A stretch of DNA of 64,000 nt. It comes from Hydractinia symbiolongicarpus (taxonomy: Eukaryota; Cnidaria; Hydrozoa; Anthoathecata; Hydractiniidae). The stretch is from NCBI RefSeq assembly GCF_029227915.1, contig NC_079880.1, positions 31,553,501 through 31,617,500 on the forward strand. The letters run 5' to 3'. Below are positions 1 to 9,523 of this stretch, piece by piece. The notes below the pieces were generated by a model. It saw nothing but the letters and a program-made list of their open reading frames with translations. It made no database searches and was not told the DNA's origin. Within the stretch, counting starts at the first letter, position 1; every line of letters starts with the position of its first letter. The position numbers and the translations under genes were made by a program.

Positions 1-119
1 TAGGACTAAAGATGGTAGAGTTAAAAGTGTAAAAGAAGAAACACGTGTTTGTTGATTTTATATAGAAGAAAAACCATTTTCGTATTTGTTTATTTTATTA
101 CCCCCAAGTCATTGCTGAA

Positions 120-229
120 ATGGTCACAGGTTATGGGCCCAGTCCACCAAGAAACCAGTGGAAGAACTTGATTTTTGATGGGGATGAACGAAAATTTGAG
201 ATATGGGAAACAAAGATTTTAGGTTACAT
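120..229 (+). pseudogene. Ty1/copia gag, N-terminal fragment
   Basis: The frame reads NQWKNLIFDGDERKFEIWE followed by KILGYI, the usual N-terminus of copia-type Gag (nucleocapsid/UBN2 family) in cnidarian elements. The gag homology stops abruptly at 229, exactly where the left inverted repeat of a P element begins. It resumes at 9223, after a duplicated GGTTACAT, with the middle of gag, and again at 12144. The open frame runs on to 305 but that part is P-element sequence. Family known, break points seen directly. The window starts inside the element, so a 5' LTR cannot be judged. Confidence 0.75.
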
Positions 230-258
230 CATAGTCATAAGAAAAAGAGATAGTCTGG
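230..258 (+). repeat. P element left terminal inverted repeat
   Basis: This 29-bp arm is the exact reverse complement of 9194-9222. It is preceded by GGTTACAT (222-229), which is repeated after the right arm. Likely transposase binding and cleavage site. Confidence 0.9.
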
Positions 259-501
259 GTACCCGGGCCGTTTATTTACGTTTGTTTTGTTTTACGGCGC
301 AATGATGAAATTATTGCGCCGAGACAAATTGAGACAAATTTGGTCTTCCGAAGATGGCGGACGCTTTTCTGTAACGGAAAATTTGTAAAACTTAAAAACC
401 ATGAAGGATTTCTGAACCTGATCCTGATTATCATTTATCTTGCGAAAAATTGCATGTGACGATAGAAGTAATTGGATTTGGTCAGTTTTCAGCAAACAAT
501 C

Positions 502-3500
502 ATGGCAGAAATAAGAATTAGTGAGAATGAACGTAACGAAAATCGGAATATTAATGATGTGGATGAAAACGAAAGTCATGAAAACGAAGATCAGGCGCTA
601 TCATACTGCGAAAGGTGTGGAAAAAGATGCAAGTCTGCCCGTGGGGTCCTGCAACATCTACGTTTCTGTAAATCAAACGAGGTGAATGAAGACGAAGTTA
701 GTCAACCTCCACCACAAGCTCCAAACAACTCGTTAGCAGTGGCAGACCAGCGAAACAATTTCGAGATTACTGAAAAATTCTATTGGGGAGATGTGAGAGG
801 AAGCATTGCTAAAGAAAACCTTAAAACGTGTTATGAGAAAATCGTGTATTGGAGACGCAACTTGTTCATGTTGCCAAACGGTGCGGTCGGTAAATCGTTC
901 ATTCGTGAAATCAACCGATTGTTAAACTCCTGGTGTGAGAATAGTCCACTAAAAGAATGTGTAATGACAGCTATACACGTTATGCCAGCATTGCTGTTAC
1001 AAAAACCAACAAAGACCTCAAAAAGTCGTGATCACGTCAATGCTCTTGAGCGGAGGTTAGTATACTGGCGAAATGGAGACTTTCTAAAGCTACTTGCTGA
1101 GGCAGCGGCTATACAGTCAAGAATGTCAAGCAAAAACACAAAAAGGGACATCAACACTATATCTCGGAGGTTTAAAGATTTAATGCAGAAAGGTAACGTT
1201 AATGGAGCGATTAAACTGATAACGAACAACATGACAGGTGGGGTATTGCCATTAAAAAATCAGACTATCGATCTGCTACGGATGAAACATCCCGAAGCAA
1301 AAGAGGCTGACGAAGACGCGATAATGCAAGGACCAACGAAAACAGTCGAGCCGATTATCTATGACGTGATAGATGAAGCCATGGTTTTAAAAGCTGCACT
1401 ATTGACGAAAGGTGGTGCAGGACCCTCTGGTATAGACGCCGATGGCTGGAGAAAGATCCTCACATCCAAAATGTATGGTGAAGGTGGAAAAGATCTTCGA
1501 ACTGCATTTGCAAATGTAGTCAAGAAGATGTGTATTGAAGAATTTGATGATGGTACATTGGAAGCTTTGTTAGCATCAAGACTTGTACCATTAGACAAAA
1601 ACCCAGGTCTAAGGCCAATTGGAGTTGGAGAAGTTTTGAGGCGAATTGCGGGGAAAATTGTTATGAGTGTTGTTAAACAAGATGTCGTTGCTGCATCATC
1701 TAAATCTCAAATGTGTGGACAAAAAGCAGGCAGTGAAGCAGCAATCCACGCAATGAAAGTGATGTTTGAAGATGATAACTCAGATGCAGTTTTACTTGTA
1801 GATGCAGCGAATGCTTTTAACAGCTTGAATAGATCGGTATTACTACACAACATCGGAATTATCTGTCCTGAAATATCGACTTTTGTAAAAAATTGCTATA
1901 CGCGACCAGCACGACTCTTCGTCATTGGAGGTGCTGAATTGCTATCTAAAGAAGGTACAACACAAGGCGACCCTGTTGGTATGGCGATATATGCAATAGG
2001 AATTACACCCCTTCTCGATTCTCTGGTGTATCTCATTGGTACAGATCATAACAAGACAGTGGCTTTTGCTGATGACCTCACCGCATCTGGCAATCTTGAG
2101 TCAATACGAAAATGGTGGGACAATCTGACGCGAATCGGTCCCAGTTTTGGATACTTCCCACAACCAGTAAAATCTTGGCTGATCGTGAAATCAAGTAAAC
2201 TTGAACAAGCCAGAAAGCAGTTCGAAGGTACATGCATTCAAATTACTGTTGAGGGTGAAAGACACCTGGGTGCTGTAATAGGAAGCGTTGAATACAAAGA
2301 GACGTATGTAAAAGCGATGGTGACCAAATGGGTCAGGGAGATCAATCTACTGTCAGACATAGCAGTAACGCAACCTCAAGCTGCATACATGTGCTTTGTA
2401 GATGGCTACAAGAACAAATTTACATACTTTCTAAGAACGATCTTTGGCATAGAAGAGTTCCTGACACCTCTCGATGAAGTTATTCGACACAAGTTTATCC
2501 CTGCGGTAACTGGTGGTCACATCGTTAACGATAACGAAAGGAAACTTTTAGCACTCCCTCCGAGGCTTGGTGGATTGGGAATAGATGTGTTTTGTAAAAA
2601 TGCAACGATCGAGTATGAGAACTCGAGAAACATGACAGCCTCGCTGAGAAGTCAAATTCTCATGGTGAACAATGAAGAAGGTGACAAGTCCAAACAACAA
2701 ATTCAATCAGAACGACGCAGACGCTATCAACAAGATCTTGAAGCATTGCGAGCTGAGATGACAGACGAGGAGAAACGAATCAATGAATCTAATATGCGAA
2801 CGGGAGTCTCAAATTGGTTGACAACGCTTCCACTTATAGAGTGGGGGTACGATTTGACAAAGCAACAGTTCTGGGATGCAATCAAGATTCGATACAACTG
2901 GCAACTGGAACGATTGCCCTCCAACTGCATATGTGGTGTTCGGTTTGATTTAAGCCATGCATTGTCATGTAAAAAGGGTGGACTAGTCACACTTCGACAC
3001 AACGAGATTCGCAACATAACTGCAGACCTTCTCAAGGAAGTATGTAAAGATGTAAGAGTAGAGCCGAGTCTTCTTGAAATCAATGGCGAAAGATTCCAAC
3101 AACGCATGGCAAACGACGGAAATGAATCAAGACTGGATGTGAGTGCACGCAGTTTCTGGATTCCTGACCAAAGAGTATTTTTAGACATAAGGGTATTCAA
3201 TGCCTACGCTCAGAGGTACAGGAATATGGAAATAAGCAGAACCTTCCAGAAAAACGAAACGGAAAAGAAGAAGCAGTATAACGAGCGCGTACTTCAAGTG
3301 GAAAATGGTTCCTTTACACCTCTTGTATTCGCGACAAATGGTGCGATGGGCGATGAGTGCAAAGCCTTTTTTAAACGCTTAGTCGATATGATTGCTGAAA
3401 AACGGTCCATTCCGGTATCTTTAGCGACGAATGTCATACGAAAAAAGATATGTTTCTCGTTGCTACGGTCGACAATTCGATGTGTTCGGGGTTCTAGATC

Positions 3501-3573
3501 GACGCTAGATAGGGATATTAATCTCAATGACTTTGCGTTGGCGAATAGAGCTTCAATTTACGATTGCATCTAA
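502..3573 (+). CDS. Reverse transcriptase with N-terminal zinc finger and C-terminal restriction-like endonuclease
   Basis: About 1,023 codons from ATG 502 (the frame is open from 472 but has no earlier ATG). Residues near 36-56 form a C-x2-C-x12-H-x3-C finger (CERCGKRC...HLRFC), expected to bind DNA. The RT core has motif A LLVDAANAFN (D434) and motif C FADD (522-525), with GTTQGDP between. The C-terminus has the CCHC knuckle CICGVRFDLSHALSC (from about 810), then RLDVSA (D879) and FLDIRV (D895), the PD-(D/E)XK-like signature of restriction-like endonucleases used for target-primed reverse transcription. No APE endonuclease is present. The frame has no stops, so the protein could be functional. 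Clade within the RLE group is not resolved; Utopia or NeSL-like are the candidates. Confidence 0.9.
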   Translation: MAEIRISENERNENRNINDVDENESHENEDQALSYCERCGKRCKSARGVLQHLRFCKSNEVNEDEVSQPPPQAPNNSLAVADQRNNFEITEKFYWGDVRGSIAKENLKTCYEKIVYWRRNLFMLPNGAVGKSFIREINRLLNSWCENSPLKECVMTAIHVMPALLLQKPTKTSKSRDHVNALERRLVYWRNGDFLKLLAEAAAIQSRMSSKNTKRDINTISRRFKDLMQKGNVNGAIKLITNNMTGGVLPLKNQTIDLLRMKHPEAKEADEDAIMQGPTKTVEPIIYDVIDEAMVLKAALLTKGGAGPSGIDADGWRKILTSKMYGEGGKDLRTAFANVVKKMCIEEFDDGTLEALLASRLVPLDKNPGLRPIGVGEVLRRIAGKIVMSVVKQDVVAASSKSQMCGQKAGSEAAIHAMKVMFEDDNSDAVLLVDAANAFNSLNRSVLLHNIGIICPEISTFVKNCYTRPARLFVIGGAELLSKEGTTQGDPVGMAIYAIGITPLLDSLVYLIGTDHNKTVAFADDLTASGNLESIRKWWDNLTRIGPSFGYFPQPVKSWLIVKSSKLEQARKQFEGTCIQITVEGERHLGAVIGSVEYKETYVKAMVTKWVREINLLSDIAVTQPQAAYMCFVDGYKNKFTYFLRTIFGIEEFLTPLDEVIRHKFIPAVTGGHIVNDNERKLLALPPRLGGLGIDVFCKNATIEYENSRNMTASLRSQILMVNNEEGDKSKQQIQSERRRRYQQDLEALRAEMTDEEKRINESNMRTGVSNWLTTLPLIEWGYDLTKQQFWDAIKIRYNWQLERLPSNCICGVRFDLSHALSCKKGGLVTLRHNEIRNITADLLKEVCKDVRVEPSLLEINGERFQQRMANDGNESRLDVSARSFWIPDQRVFLDIRVFNAYAQRYRNMEISRTFQKNETEKKKQYNERVLQVENGSFTPLVFATNGAMGDECKAFFKRLVDMIAEKRSIPVSLATNVIRKKICFSLLRSTIRCVRGSRSTLDRDINLNDFALANRASIYDCI

Positions 3574-3732
3574 ATGTACTGTTAAATCAATATTAGTTAT
3601 ATGTCGTTTCGTATCGTAATGTCACCCTTTCAATGTTCAAAGTGTTATCTTTCCATGTATAATGTCTTTAGTCATTTGTGTTTTATATTGTAAATTCTAG
3701 GTTGGTTTATGTTAATATATTATTAATTGGTT

Positions 3733-3736
<4 letters not shown>

Positions 3737-3776
<40 letters not shown>
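3737..3776 (+). other. Poly(A) tail of the RLE retrotransposon
   Basis: Forty consecutive A residues follow the 3' UTR and are directly followed by the downstream copy of the target duplication. This is the retrotransposed mRNA tail, not an assembly artefact, because the duplication matches on both sides. Confidence 0.9.
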
Positions 3777-3778
<2 letters not shown>

Positions 3779-3790
3779 ATGAAATTATTG

Positions 3791-5126
3791 GGGTGGCCGG
3801 AGCAACCAAGGTTGGTTGATCAAGTAATGAAAGTTATTGAAAGAGTGATTGATAAGTTACTTAGAGAAAGAATTGATATAGATAAGATGCAATTTGGTTT
3901 TGTTCTATGGCGTGGCACTACAGATGCAATATTTTTACTCAGACAGCTTCAAGAAAAGTACTTAGGAAAGAGAAAGAATCTCTATTTTGCCTTTGTAGAT
4001 TTAGAGAAAGCTTTTGATAGAGTGTCACGTAAAGTTATTTGGTGGGCTATGAGAAAAATAGGTGTGGATGAGTGGCTAGTTACGATAGTACAGTCTATGT
4101 ACAGCAATGCTTAAAGTCGTGTCAGGATTAACGATTCACTTAGTGATGAATTTAGTGTAAATGTTGGTGTACATCAGGGTTCTGTACTTAGTCTTTTGTT
4201 GTTTGTTCTAGTCTTGCGCTGTCGATGGAGTTCAGAACAGGTTGTCCATGGGAGTTATTGTATGCAGATAATTTGGTTCTCATAGCAGAGTCGATGGAAG
4301 AATTAGTTAAAAAGTTTGAAAAGTGGAAGAAAGGACTAGAAGAGGGCTAAGGGTGAACACAGCAAAGTCTAAAGTCATGATTAGTAGCATTGCAGCCAAG
4401 TGTGACCTTGTAGTTGGAAAGTGGCCTTGTGGAGTTTGCAGGAAAGGGGTTGGTAGTAACTCAATTTTTTGTCAGACTTGCAAGCATTGGGTACATAAGA
4501 AGTGCAGTAGTATTGGTGGAAGGTTAGAGCTGGCATTCTGTTTGTATGCAAGCGTTGCAAAGGTGAGATTATAGAGACTGAAGTATTTCCAGCTTCAATG
4601 ATGTGCAACAGTGGCTCGTTAGAGATAGTTGAGAACTTCTGTTACTTAGGTGATATGTTCAAAAGTTCAGAGAGTTACTTCCTTTGTTGACTAACAGAGT
4701 CCTGTCAATTGAGGTAAAAGGTAGGTTGTATGAGGCCTGTGTAAGAAGTGTTATGTTGTACGGTAGTGAGACATGGGCAGTGAAGCAGGAAGATCTTGAC
4801 CGTTTAGAAAGGAATGATATGAGAATGGTTAGGTGGATGTGTAATGCCAGTCTGAGAGACAGAAAGAGTTCAGATGAGCTAAGAAGCAGGCTAAGTCTCT
4901 GTAGAATTAAAGATGTTATCCAGATAAGAAGATTGAATTGGCTGGGGCACTTGGAAAGAATGGAGGAGGATAATTGGGTAAGAAAGTGTAGAGACTTGAT
5001 AGTTCCTGGGGCAAAGCCCAGAGGCAGACCGAGAAAGACTTGGCAGGAGGTTATAAGGACAGACTTGATAGAGAAGAAGTTGAGTTTAGATCTAACACAG
5101 TCTAGATCAGATTGGAAGAGGGTCAT
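3791..5126 (+). pseudogene. APE-type LINE fragment (RT and C-terminal part), copy 1
   Basis: Reading frames broken by shifts and stops encode RT pieces: KMQFGF, FAFVDLEKAFDRVSRKVIWW (motif A), a decayed motif C near 4260, a C-x2-C...C-x2-C-x4-H-x2-C finger near 4430-4510, and the C-terminal GSETWAVKQEDLDRLERND and RGRPRKTWQEV blocks typical of this LINE family. It is nearly identical to the minus-strand copy at about 26650-29690. Clear homology starts near 3808 (so the copy is 5'-truncated) and stops near 5120, before the 3' tail seen in the other copy, so the 3' end was also lost. Sequence 3791-3807 is not assigned. Confidence 0.8.
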
Positions 5127-5156
5127 TAATATACCCTGTCCAATGTTGTAGCCAGT

Positions 5157-5903
5157 TTTAAAAACAATAGCGAAAAATTTTATGCCTCTTTTTACAAATG
5201 TGTTTCCGAGAATATTGTTTTCAAAAACTTATCAAAAAGAGCATCAGTTATCCTAGGATTTGAGTTAGCGAACTATGTACTTGCCCACCTAACAGGTTCA
5301 GTTGTTAATGGTGATATTGCAAATGTATCTCCAGGTACAAATTTTTCACCAAAGGAAAAGCAAATTATTAAATATCTTGCAGGATATGTTTTTGGAACAC
5401 TTTACAGACGTATACGTAGATCGAAACAAAGTCGTAGTATCTTGAATCTGCAAAGCATACATCTACTTATTGCTGGTAAATCAACTGACCAGGAACACGA
5501 TACCGAAATCAATACACTAGTTCGCATTAAAGACCGAGGCGGCTTATGGACAGTAACATCAGAAGTTTTTGAAATTTTTTCCATAGTTGAATCCCATTTC
5601 CGCCAAGAGTCTAGCACCACGCATAGAATTATTGACAGTAAAAAAATGGTATCATATCTCATGAATAATGCAAGAATTTTATGCAATTACAACAAATTAA
5701 AAAATGCTTCAACTGAAGAAGTTAGTAAAGAGATAGCTTTGAATTTACTGGAACATCTTATCATGTTGTATATTCGTGTTCGTGTATATTCACTTGTGAA
5801 GGATAAATGTCAACGGCACAATGTTAAATCAAAGGCTAAAAAATCACGATCCTTGCGAACTGAAGTAAAAAAAGCATCAAGCACTTTGGATCATGGACAT
5901 TAG
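5157..5903 (+). CDS. Uncharacterised second ORF of the P element (C-terminal part)
   Basis: A frame without stops runs from about 5130 to 5903; the first ATG is at 5442, but coding-like sequence clearly extends upstream (FELANYVLAHLTGSVV, then KEKQIIKYLAGYVFGTLYRR). The C-terminal half ends in a basic stretch (KSKAKKSRSLRTEVKKAS). I recall similar proteins of unknown function in cnidarian genomes, with the same IALNLLEHL and RSLRT blocks. It runs tail to tail with the transposase (stop 5903 versus transposase stop at 6335), inside the same inverted repeats, so it is probably a cargo or second gene of this P element. Its 5' part was removed or displaced by the LINE fragment. No catalytic motif is visible. 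Confidence 0.6.
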   Translation, partial: FKNNSEKFYASFYKCVSENIVFKNLSKRASVILGFELANYVLAHLTGSVVNGDIANVSPGTNFSPKEKQIIKYLAGYVFGTLYRRIRRSKQSRSILNLQSIHLLIAGKSTDQEHDTEINTLVRIKDRGGLWTVTSEVFEIFSIVESHFRQESSTTHRIIDSKKMVSYLMNNARILCNYNKLKNASTEEVSKEIALNLLEHLIMLYIRVRVYSLVKDKCQRHNVKSKAKKSRSLRTEVKKASSTLDHGH

Positions 5904-6334
5904 TCTTGAACAACAGACTATAAACTTGTTAAAACAGCTATTTTTATAGCTACAAACTTATAAAAAACATTATTTTGGAAAGAACGAGAAGTACACGGAA
6001 ATATTCAACCTTTAAAAGTAAGTATTTTTGTATGGAACTTACAGAAAATGATTTCATACACATTCAGTTTATTGTGTGCTGCAAAATACTACCTTCAGAA
6101 TAATGCTGGATAAATATTTGCCCATTGGGACTCAAAAATTTATGTGGAACTTATATTTGTGAATACTGGCCCACAGAATTTTCTAATCATACTCACCATC
6201 AGAACCATAAAAACAGAGTAAGGTGAAGCCAGTAATAATGTTTTTTAAGATGTGTGGCTATAAAAATAACCGTTTTTTGTGTGCTGCTTCTTCTTTGATT
6301 TGTTGATGACTTGGCGCCTCAATCATTTTCTTCA
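5904..6334. other. Intergenic stretch between convergent P-element genes
   Basis: AT-rich, no open frame of interest on either strand. It separates the 3' ends of the plus-strand ORF and the transposase and probably contains their 3' UTRs. Confidence 0.5.
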
Positions 6335-9025
6335 TTATTTCTTTTTTTTACGACATGGCATAGACTCAACATCAATTTTGGCAAATGCTTCGTTGTCAAT
6401 ACAATTACCAGCTATTGGTCTGAATATTTTTTGTGTACGAATCGTGTTATCGTTGTATCCAAAATCTCTAACAGTAGGATTGTCTTTTCTATGCCCCATT
6501 GATCGTTGTCTTCCGAAATAATTTTCCAGTGGATCTTGGCAAAAGCGCTCTGTAAGAACATATGCTACACCATGTGACAATAGATATTTAATAAGCTCGA
6601 TCGATGAATATGTTGTGATTTTAATACCTTCATATGTTTGCCATGAGATGAACATGTTAGATTTGGCATTATCAGTGAAATTTCCAGGTCTTGTGGCAAT
6701 TGAGTCCTTCCAATCAGAAAAATATTTTAGAAATGTTTCAAGTAGCCATGTAAAGCGCTCGTCATCTTGTGATTCGAATGGTTTTAGAAACGATTTTGCT
6801 TTAGTGATGCCTTCTTTTGTATTTCTGATGTTCAAACAATCAAAGAACTTGTCCATCATCATACAAAACGTGGCAGTAGCTTCTGCTTCTGGTGGTCCAT
6901 ATGTTTGGAGTGCATGAAAAACTGATTCACTTAACACCTGTGCAGCTAGTTGGACATTCATCACAGAAAAGGGTGTGAGTTTAATATGGTTATTTGTGAT
7001 TTTGGGAACAAGGTGGAGACCACAGTCCAAATCATCAAAAAAAAGCTTTGATATGTGATTCCATGTCAGATATTTACCATTGTTCCACATACTTCTTGTG
7101 CACCTTCCAGCCATTGAATTAGCTAAGCAGTTTCTGGCAGTTTTAATCAGATGTGGTGGGTCGGATATGAAGTAAATATATCTCTTTTCAGTTGCCATCA
7201 CATTAAGTGTACGATAGGTTACATCAACGTCTCTATTAGCATCTTCCACTCTTGTCATATTAAAATGCATCCGATACATACTGCGGTTTGGAGAAGCGCC
7301 ATCACTTGTAACACCGACCACTTTAATTCCACAATTATCCTCCAATATGCCAACAGCTTTCCAAAATAATGTAAATAACTGAACAGACGTAGCATTTGTG
7401 GTTGCAAAGTTGGCAAGGGAGAATTTTAAGGGGTTAACAATACTTCGAATTAAAAAGACCAGCATGTGTGATGCAATGTCATCAGATTTTTGAAGGGATG
7501 CCAAATTAAGTTCCATATCACCTAAGTCCACATATCCAATTAAGTCACCGGTGTGCTTATCCCAAACTAATTTCTCTTGTATTTTTATTTCATCCATTAA
7601 CACAATACCATATCGTTCTATGTTTGAAAAATTCTCCACTATTTTTTTTAATTCTAAGATGACATCTTTATTAAATCCTTGTTGTGGTCGTATATAGTTT
7701 TTGTAGTCCCTTAATCGGCGACGACTGGGCAAAATAACGAAACCAGCTTTTGTTTTCTCGTCATAACGCATTTCATCATAAAACGAAGGCGATTTTGCAG
7801 CTAAACCCAAACAATACCGGATAATCATAGGATGATATCTAACAGCTGTCTTTGATGAAGAAAGATATTTTTGTTGTTCACTCCAAAAGAATTGCATAAA
7901 TTCAGGCATCTTTTCGTAATCTGCATTTGACATGATATTCATCATATCTTTGCTCAAACTATCATCAACAGGTACTGCCTTTTGTACGATTTCTTCCATC
8001 ATCTTTAATTTGTCAGCTTTTAACTGTTTGTTCTCAATTCTATAACTTTGAAGTTTCAATTTTATACGATCAGGAGATGTTAAGGAAACAGGAGCTTTAT
8101 CATGAGCCGGTGTGGATAAATTGTCTTGTTTTCTTTGAAGACTAAGTTTTTCCCTAGATTCAGCTTTCAAACACGGTTCACATTTGTCTTCAGTGTTAAT
8201 TAATAATTGGCAGGAAGGTGGTCGATGCCATTTTGTTTGAGAAAGAGGATTTGGTAATATGTCTATTGTTGGGTTAAATTTTTTAGGTGCAGTATATTCA
8301 ATGCAACTACCAGAAAATGATCTTGGCAAACCAGGACAAACAAAGAAACCCGAAATGTATCTAATCAAATTAGAAATTGTGATATTTTTAACTGAGTGGT
8401 CATAGATATTATAAATTTGATGTTGTTTAGGAAGACTCCATAGTAGCACACGGACATTAAACTGAAGACTTGTATCAACATAAATCTCATACTTTGGTAC
8501 CATATGAATATCATCATTGCAATAAAATTGAACACTGTTCTCGGAATAATTATATTGCCACTCGGCAAGTCTGAGATTTTGAATACAGGAAGAAAATTCA
8601 GAAAATGATTGATAACATTCAAAATATTCAGGTGCTTTAATTTCTGGAGGTGGATGTTGAGCTCTCTTTAATAAAGTTGACTGTGATGATTCCCTTGGTT
8701 TTGTTATGGTTGAAGAAGAAGGAATGCTTTTGATGGGTAAATTGAGGCAAGGCAATTCACCAGGATTCAATGTAACTCTGCTCTCATGACGATAATATTG
8801 ATTTTCATTATAGTGCCGTTGACAAATGAAGATCCTTTTATTTGCTATTCTGTCACGAAGTGCTTTATCAACCACACGATCTTTGGTGACAATAGCTATC
8901 AATTTTTTCCTCCACTGGGAATCGAACGTATTATCACTAGTCGGGACTTTAAAAATAGCTATTCCATTGTACTTAGCTCTTCGTGATACTGTACAGCCAA
9001 ATATTGAACAATTATCTCCAGGCAT
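6335..9025 (-). CDS. THAP-domain P-element transposase (THAP9-like)
   Basis: 896 codons, uninterrupted, starting MPGDNC. Residues 1-95 are a C2CH THAP zinc finger: C6, C11, C68, H71, with W38 and the closing LPCLNLP segment; this binds the element ends. A coiled-coil-like stretch (about 320-350) fits the dimerisation region. The RNase H-like core has D478 (VLMDEIKIQ), D575 (VTSDGAS) and E834 (CQDPLENYFGRQR), matching the DDE triad of Drosophila P transposase and human THAP9; SDPPHLIKTARN (621-632) lies in the inserted GTP-binding region typical of the family. The length fits autonomous P elements. No intron is evident. With intact ends and an open frame the gene may still encode active protein, although the element is now interrupted by other insertions. 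Confidence 0.93.
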   Translation of the reverse strand: MPGDNCSIFGCTVSRRAKYNGIAIFKVPTSDNTFDSQWRKKLIAIVTKDRVVDKALRDRIANKRIFICQRHYNENQYYRHESRVTLNPGELPCLNLPIKSIPSSSTITKPRESSQSTLLKRAQHPPPEIKAPEYFECYQSFSEFSSCIQNLRLAEWQYNYSENSVQFYCNDDIHMVPKYEIYVDTSLQFNVRVLLWSLPKQHQIYNIYDHSVKNITISNLIRYISGFFVCPGLPRSFSGSCIEYTAPKKFNPTIDILPNPLSQTKWHRPPSCQLLINTEDKCEPCLKAESREKLSLQRKQDNLSTPAHDKAPVSLTSPDRIKLKLQSYRIENKQLKADKLKMMEEIVQKAVPVDDSLSKDMMNIMSNADYEKMPEFMQFFWSEQQKYLSSSKTAVRYHPMIIRYCLGLAAKSPSFYDEMRYDEKTKAGFVILPSRRRLRDYKNYIRPQQGFNKDVILELKKIVENFSNIERYGIVLMDEIKIQEKLVWDKHTGDLIGYVDLGDMELNLASLQKSDDIASHMLVFLIRSIVNPLKFSLANFATTNATSVQLFTLFWKAVGILEDNCGIKVVGVTSDGASPNRSMYRMHFNMTRVEDANRDVDVTYRTLNVMATEKRYIYFISDPPHLIKTARNCLANSMAGRCTRSMWNNGKYLTWNHISKLFFDDLDCGLHLVPKITNNHIKLTPFSVMNVQLAAQVLSESVFHALQTYGPPEAEATATFCMMMDKFFDCLNIRNTKEGITKAKSFLKPFESQDDERFTWLLETFLKYFSDWKDSIATRPGNFTDNAKSNMFISWQTYEGIKITTYSSIELIKYLLSHGVAYVLTERFCQDPLENYFGRQRSMGHRKDNPTVRDFGYNDNTIRTQKIFRPIAGNCIDNEAFAKIDVESMPCRKKKK

Positions 9026-9193
9026 ATCAATAAAAAAATCAAATTAAATTCTTTGTTTACAACAAAAAAGAGTAATCTGAACCAGAAAAACCGCCATTTC
9101 TAATTTACCGTGCCTGTAGAAAACTGGGTTCTAGTTTAATTACGGCCACAAAAGGATCAAAACAATGCTTCTATTGTTATAGCGCTCTCTTTT

Positions 9194-9222
9194 CCAGACT
9201 ATCTCTTTTTCTTATGACTATG
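9194..9222 (-). repeat. P element right terminal inverted repeat
   Basis: Exact reverse complement of 230-258, lying 169 bp upstream of the transposase start codon, so this is the 5' end of the element relative to its transposase gene. Followed by the second copy of the target duplication. Confidence 0.9.
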
Positions 9223-9359
9223 GTTACATGAGTGTCAAGGACCAAGGAATTTAAAGACACTTTAGTTGGAACTAGTAGTATCGAAATTGATCCAGATAAA
9301 AAAGAACTTGCATTTGCTGAACTTTACAATTTTTAGATGAACGTTCTTTGTCAATAGAT
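9223..9359 (+). pseudogene. Ty1/copia gag, middle fragment
   Basis: After the second GGTTACAT the sequence continues the gag gene broken at 229. It encodes FKDTLVG, then DPDKKELAFAELYNF and DERSLSI, the block expected downstream of LGYM in copia Gag. It has a frameshift near 9245 and one in-frame stop. It ends at 9359, where an ISL2EU-like transposon is inserted; gag resumes at 12144 with REAKDDG. Confidence 0.8.
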
Positions 9360-9523
9360 GAATTCCGTGTTTACATTATTGTATGCATGCGCACTAAATG
9401 GCAGGAAAGAAACCACAACGTATGGAAGAACAACAAGGGTTTAGACCGTGCTGTAGCCAGATATTTCAGTAGAGGATTTATTTTAAAACAGTTTTAAAGT
9501 TATTTCAGAGTTAGTTGTTGAAG

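Larger units (their letters stand above)
317..3776 (+). mobile_element. RLE-type non-LTR retrotransposon (R2/R4/NeSL/Utopia group), near full length
   Basis: A single long ORF (502-3573) is followed by about 160 bp of 3' UTR and a run of 40 A (3737-3776). AATGATGAAATTATTG occurs at 301-316 and again at 3775-3790, directly after the A run; this is a target-site duplication of 14-16 bp (two A are shared with the tail). The 5' end is therefore near 317. The uninterrupted ORF and intact tail suggest a young insertion. The element landed in the left part of the P element. Confidence 0.88.
230..9222 (-). mobile_element. P element (THAP transposase DNA transposon), itself invaded by LINEs
   Basis: Positions 230-258 and 9194-9222 are a perfect 29-bp inverted repeat (begins CATAGTCATAAG, ends its complement). 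The flanks share GGTTACAT (222-229 and 9222-9229; 7 or 8 bp depending on where the end is placed), matching the 8-bp target duplication expected of P elements. Inside are a minus-strand THAP transposase (6335-9025) and a plus-strand ORF (5157-5903). The 9-kb length includes an RLE-type retrotransposon (about 317-3776) and a LINE fragment (about 3800-5120), so the original element was roughly 4.2 kb. It interrupts the gag gene of a copia element. Confidence 0.9.

Noticed and set aside
1-119. 5' LTR or primer site of the copia element
   Set aside because: The window begins inside the element and no copy of this sequence is seen near 14418-14600.
2727-3200. Open frame of 157 codons on the minus strand
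   Set aside because: Antisense shadow of the RT/endonuclease ORF; no motif.
3737-3776. Run of 40 A as an assembly artefact
   Set aside because: It is followed by a copy of the sequence at 301-316, as expected for a retrotransposon tail.
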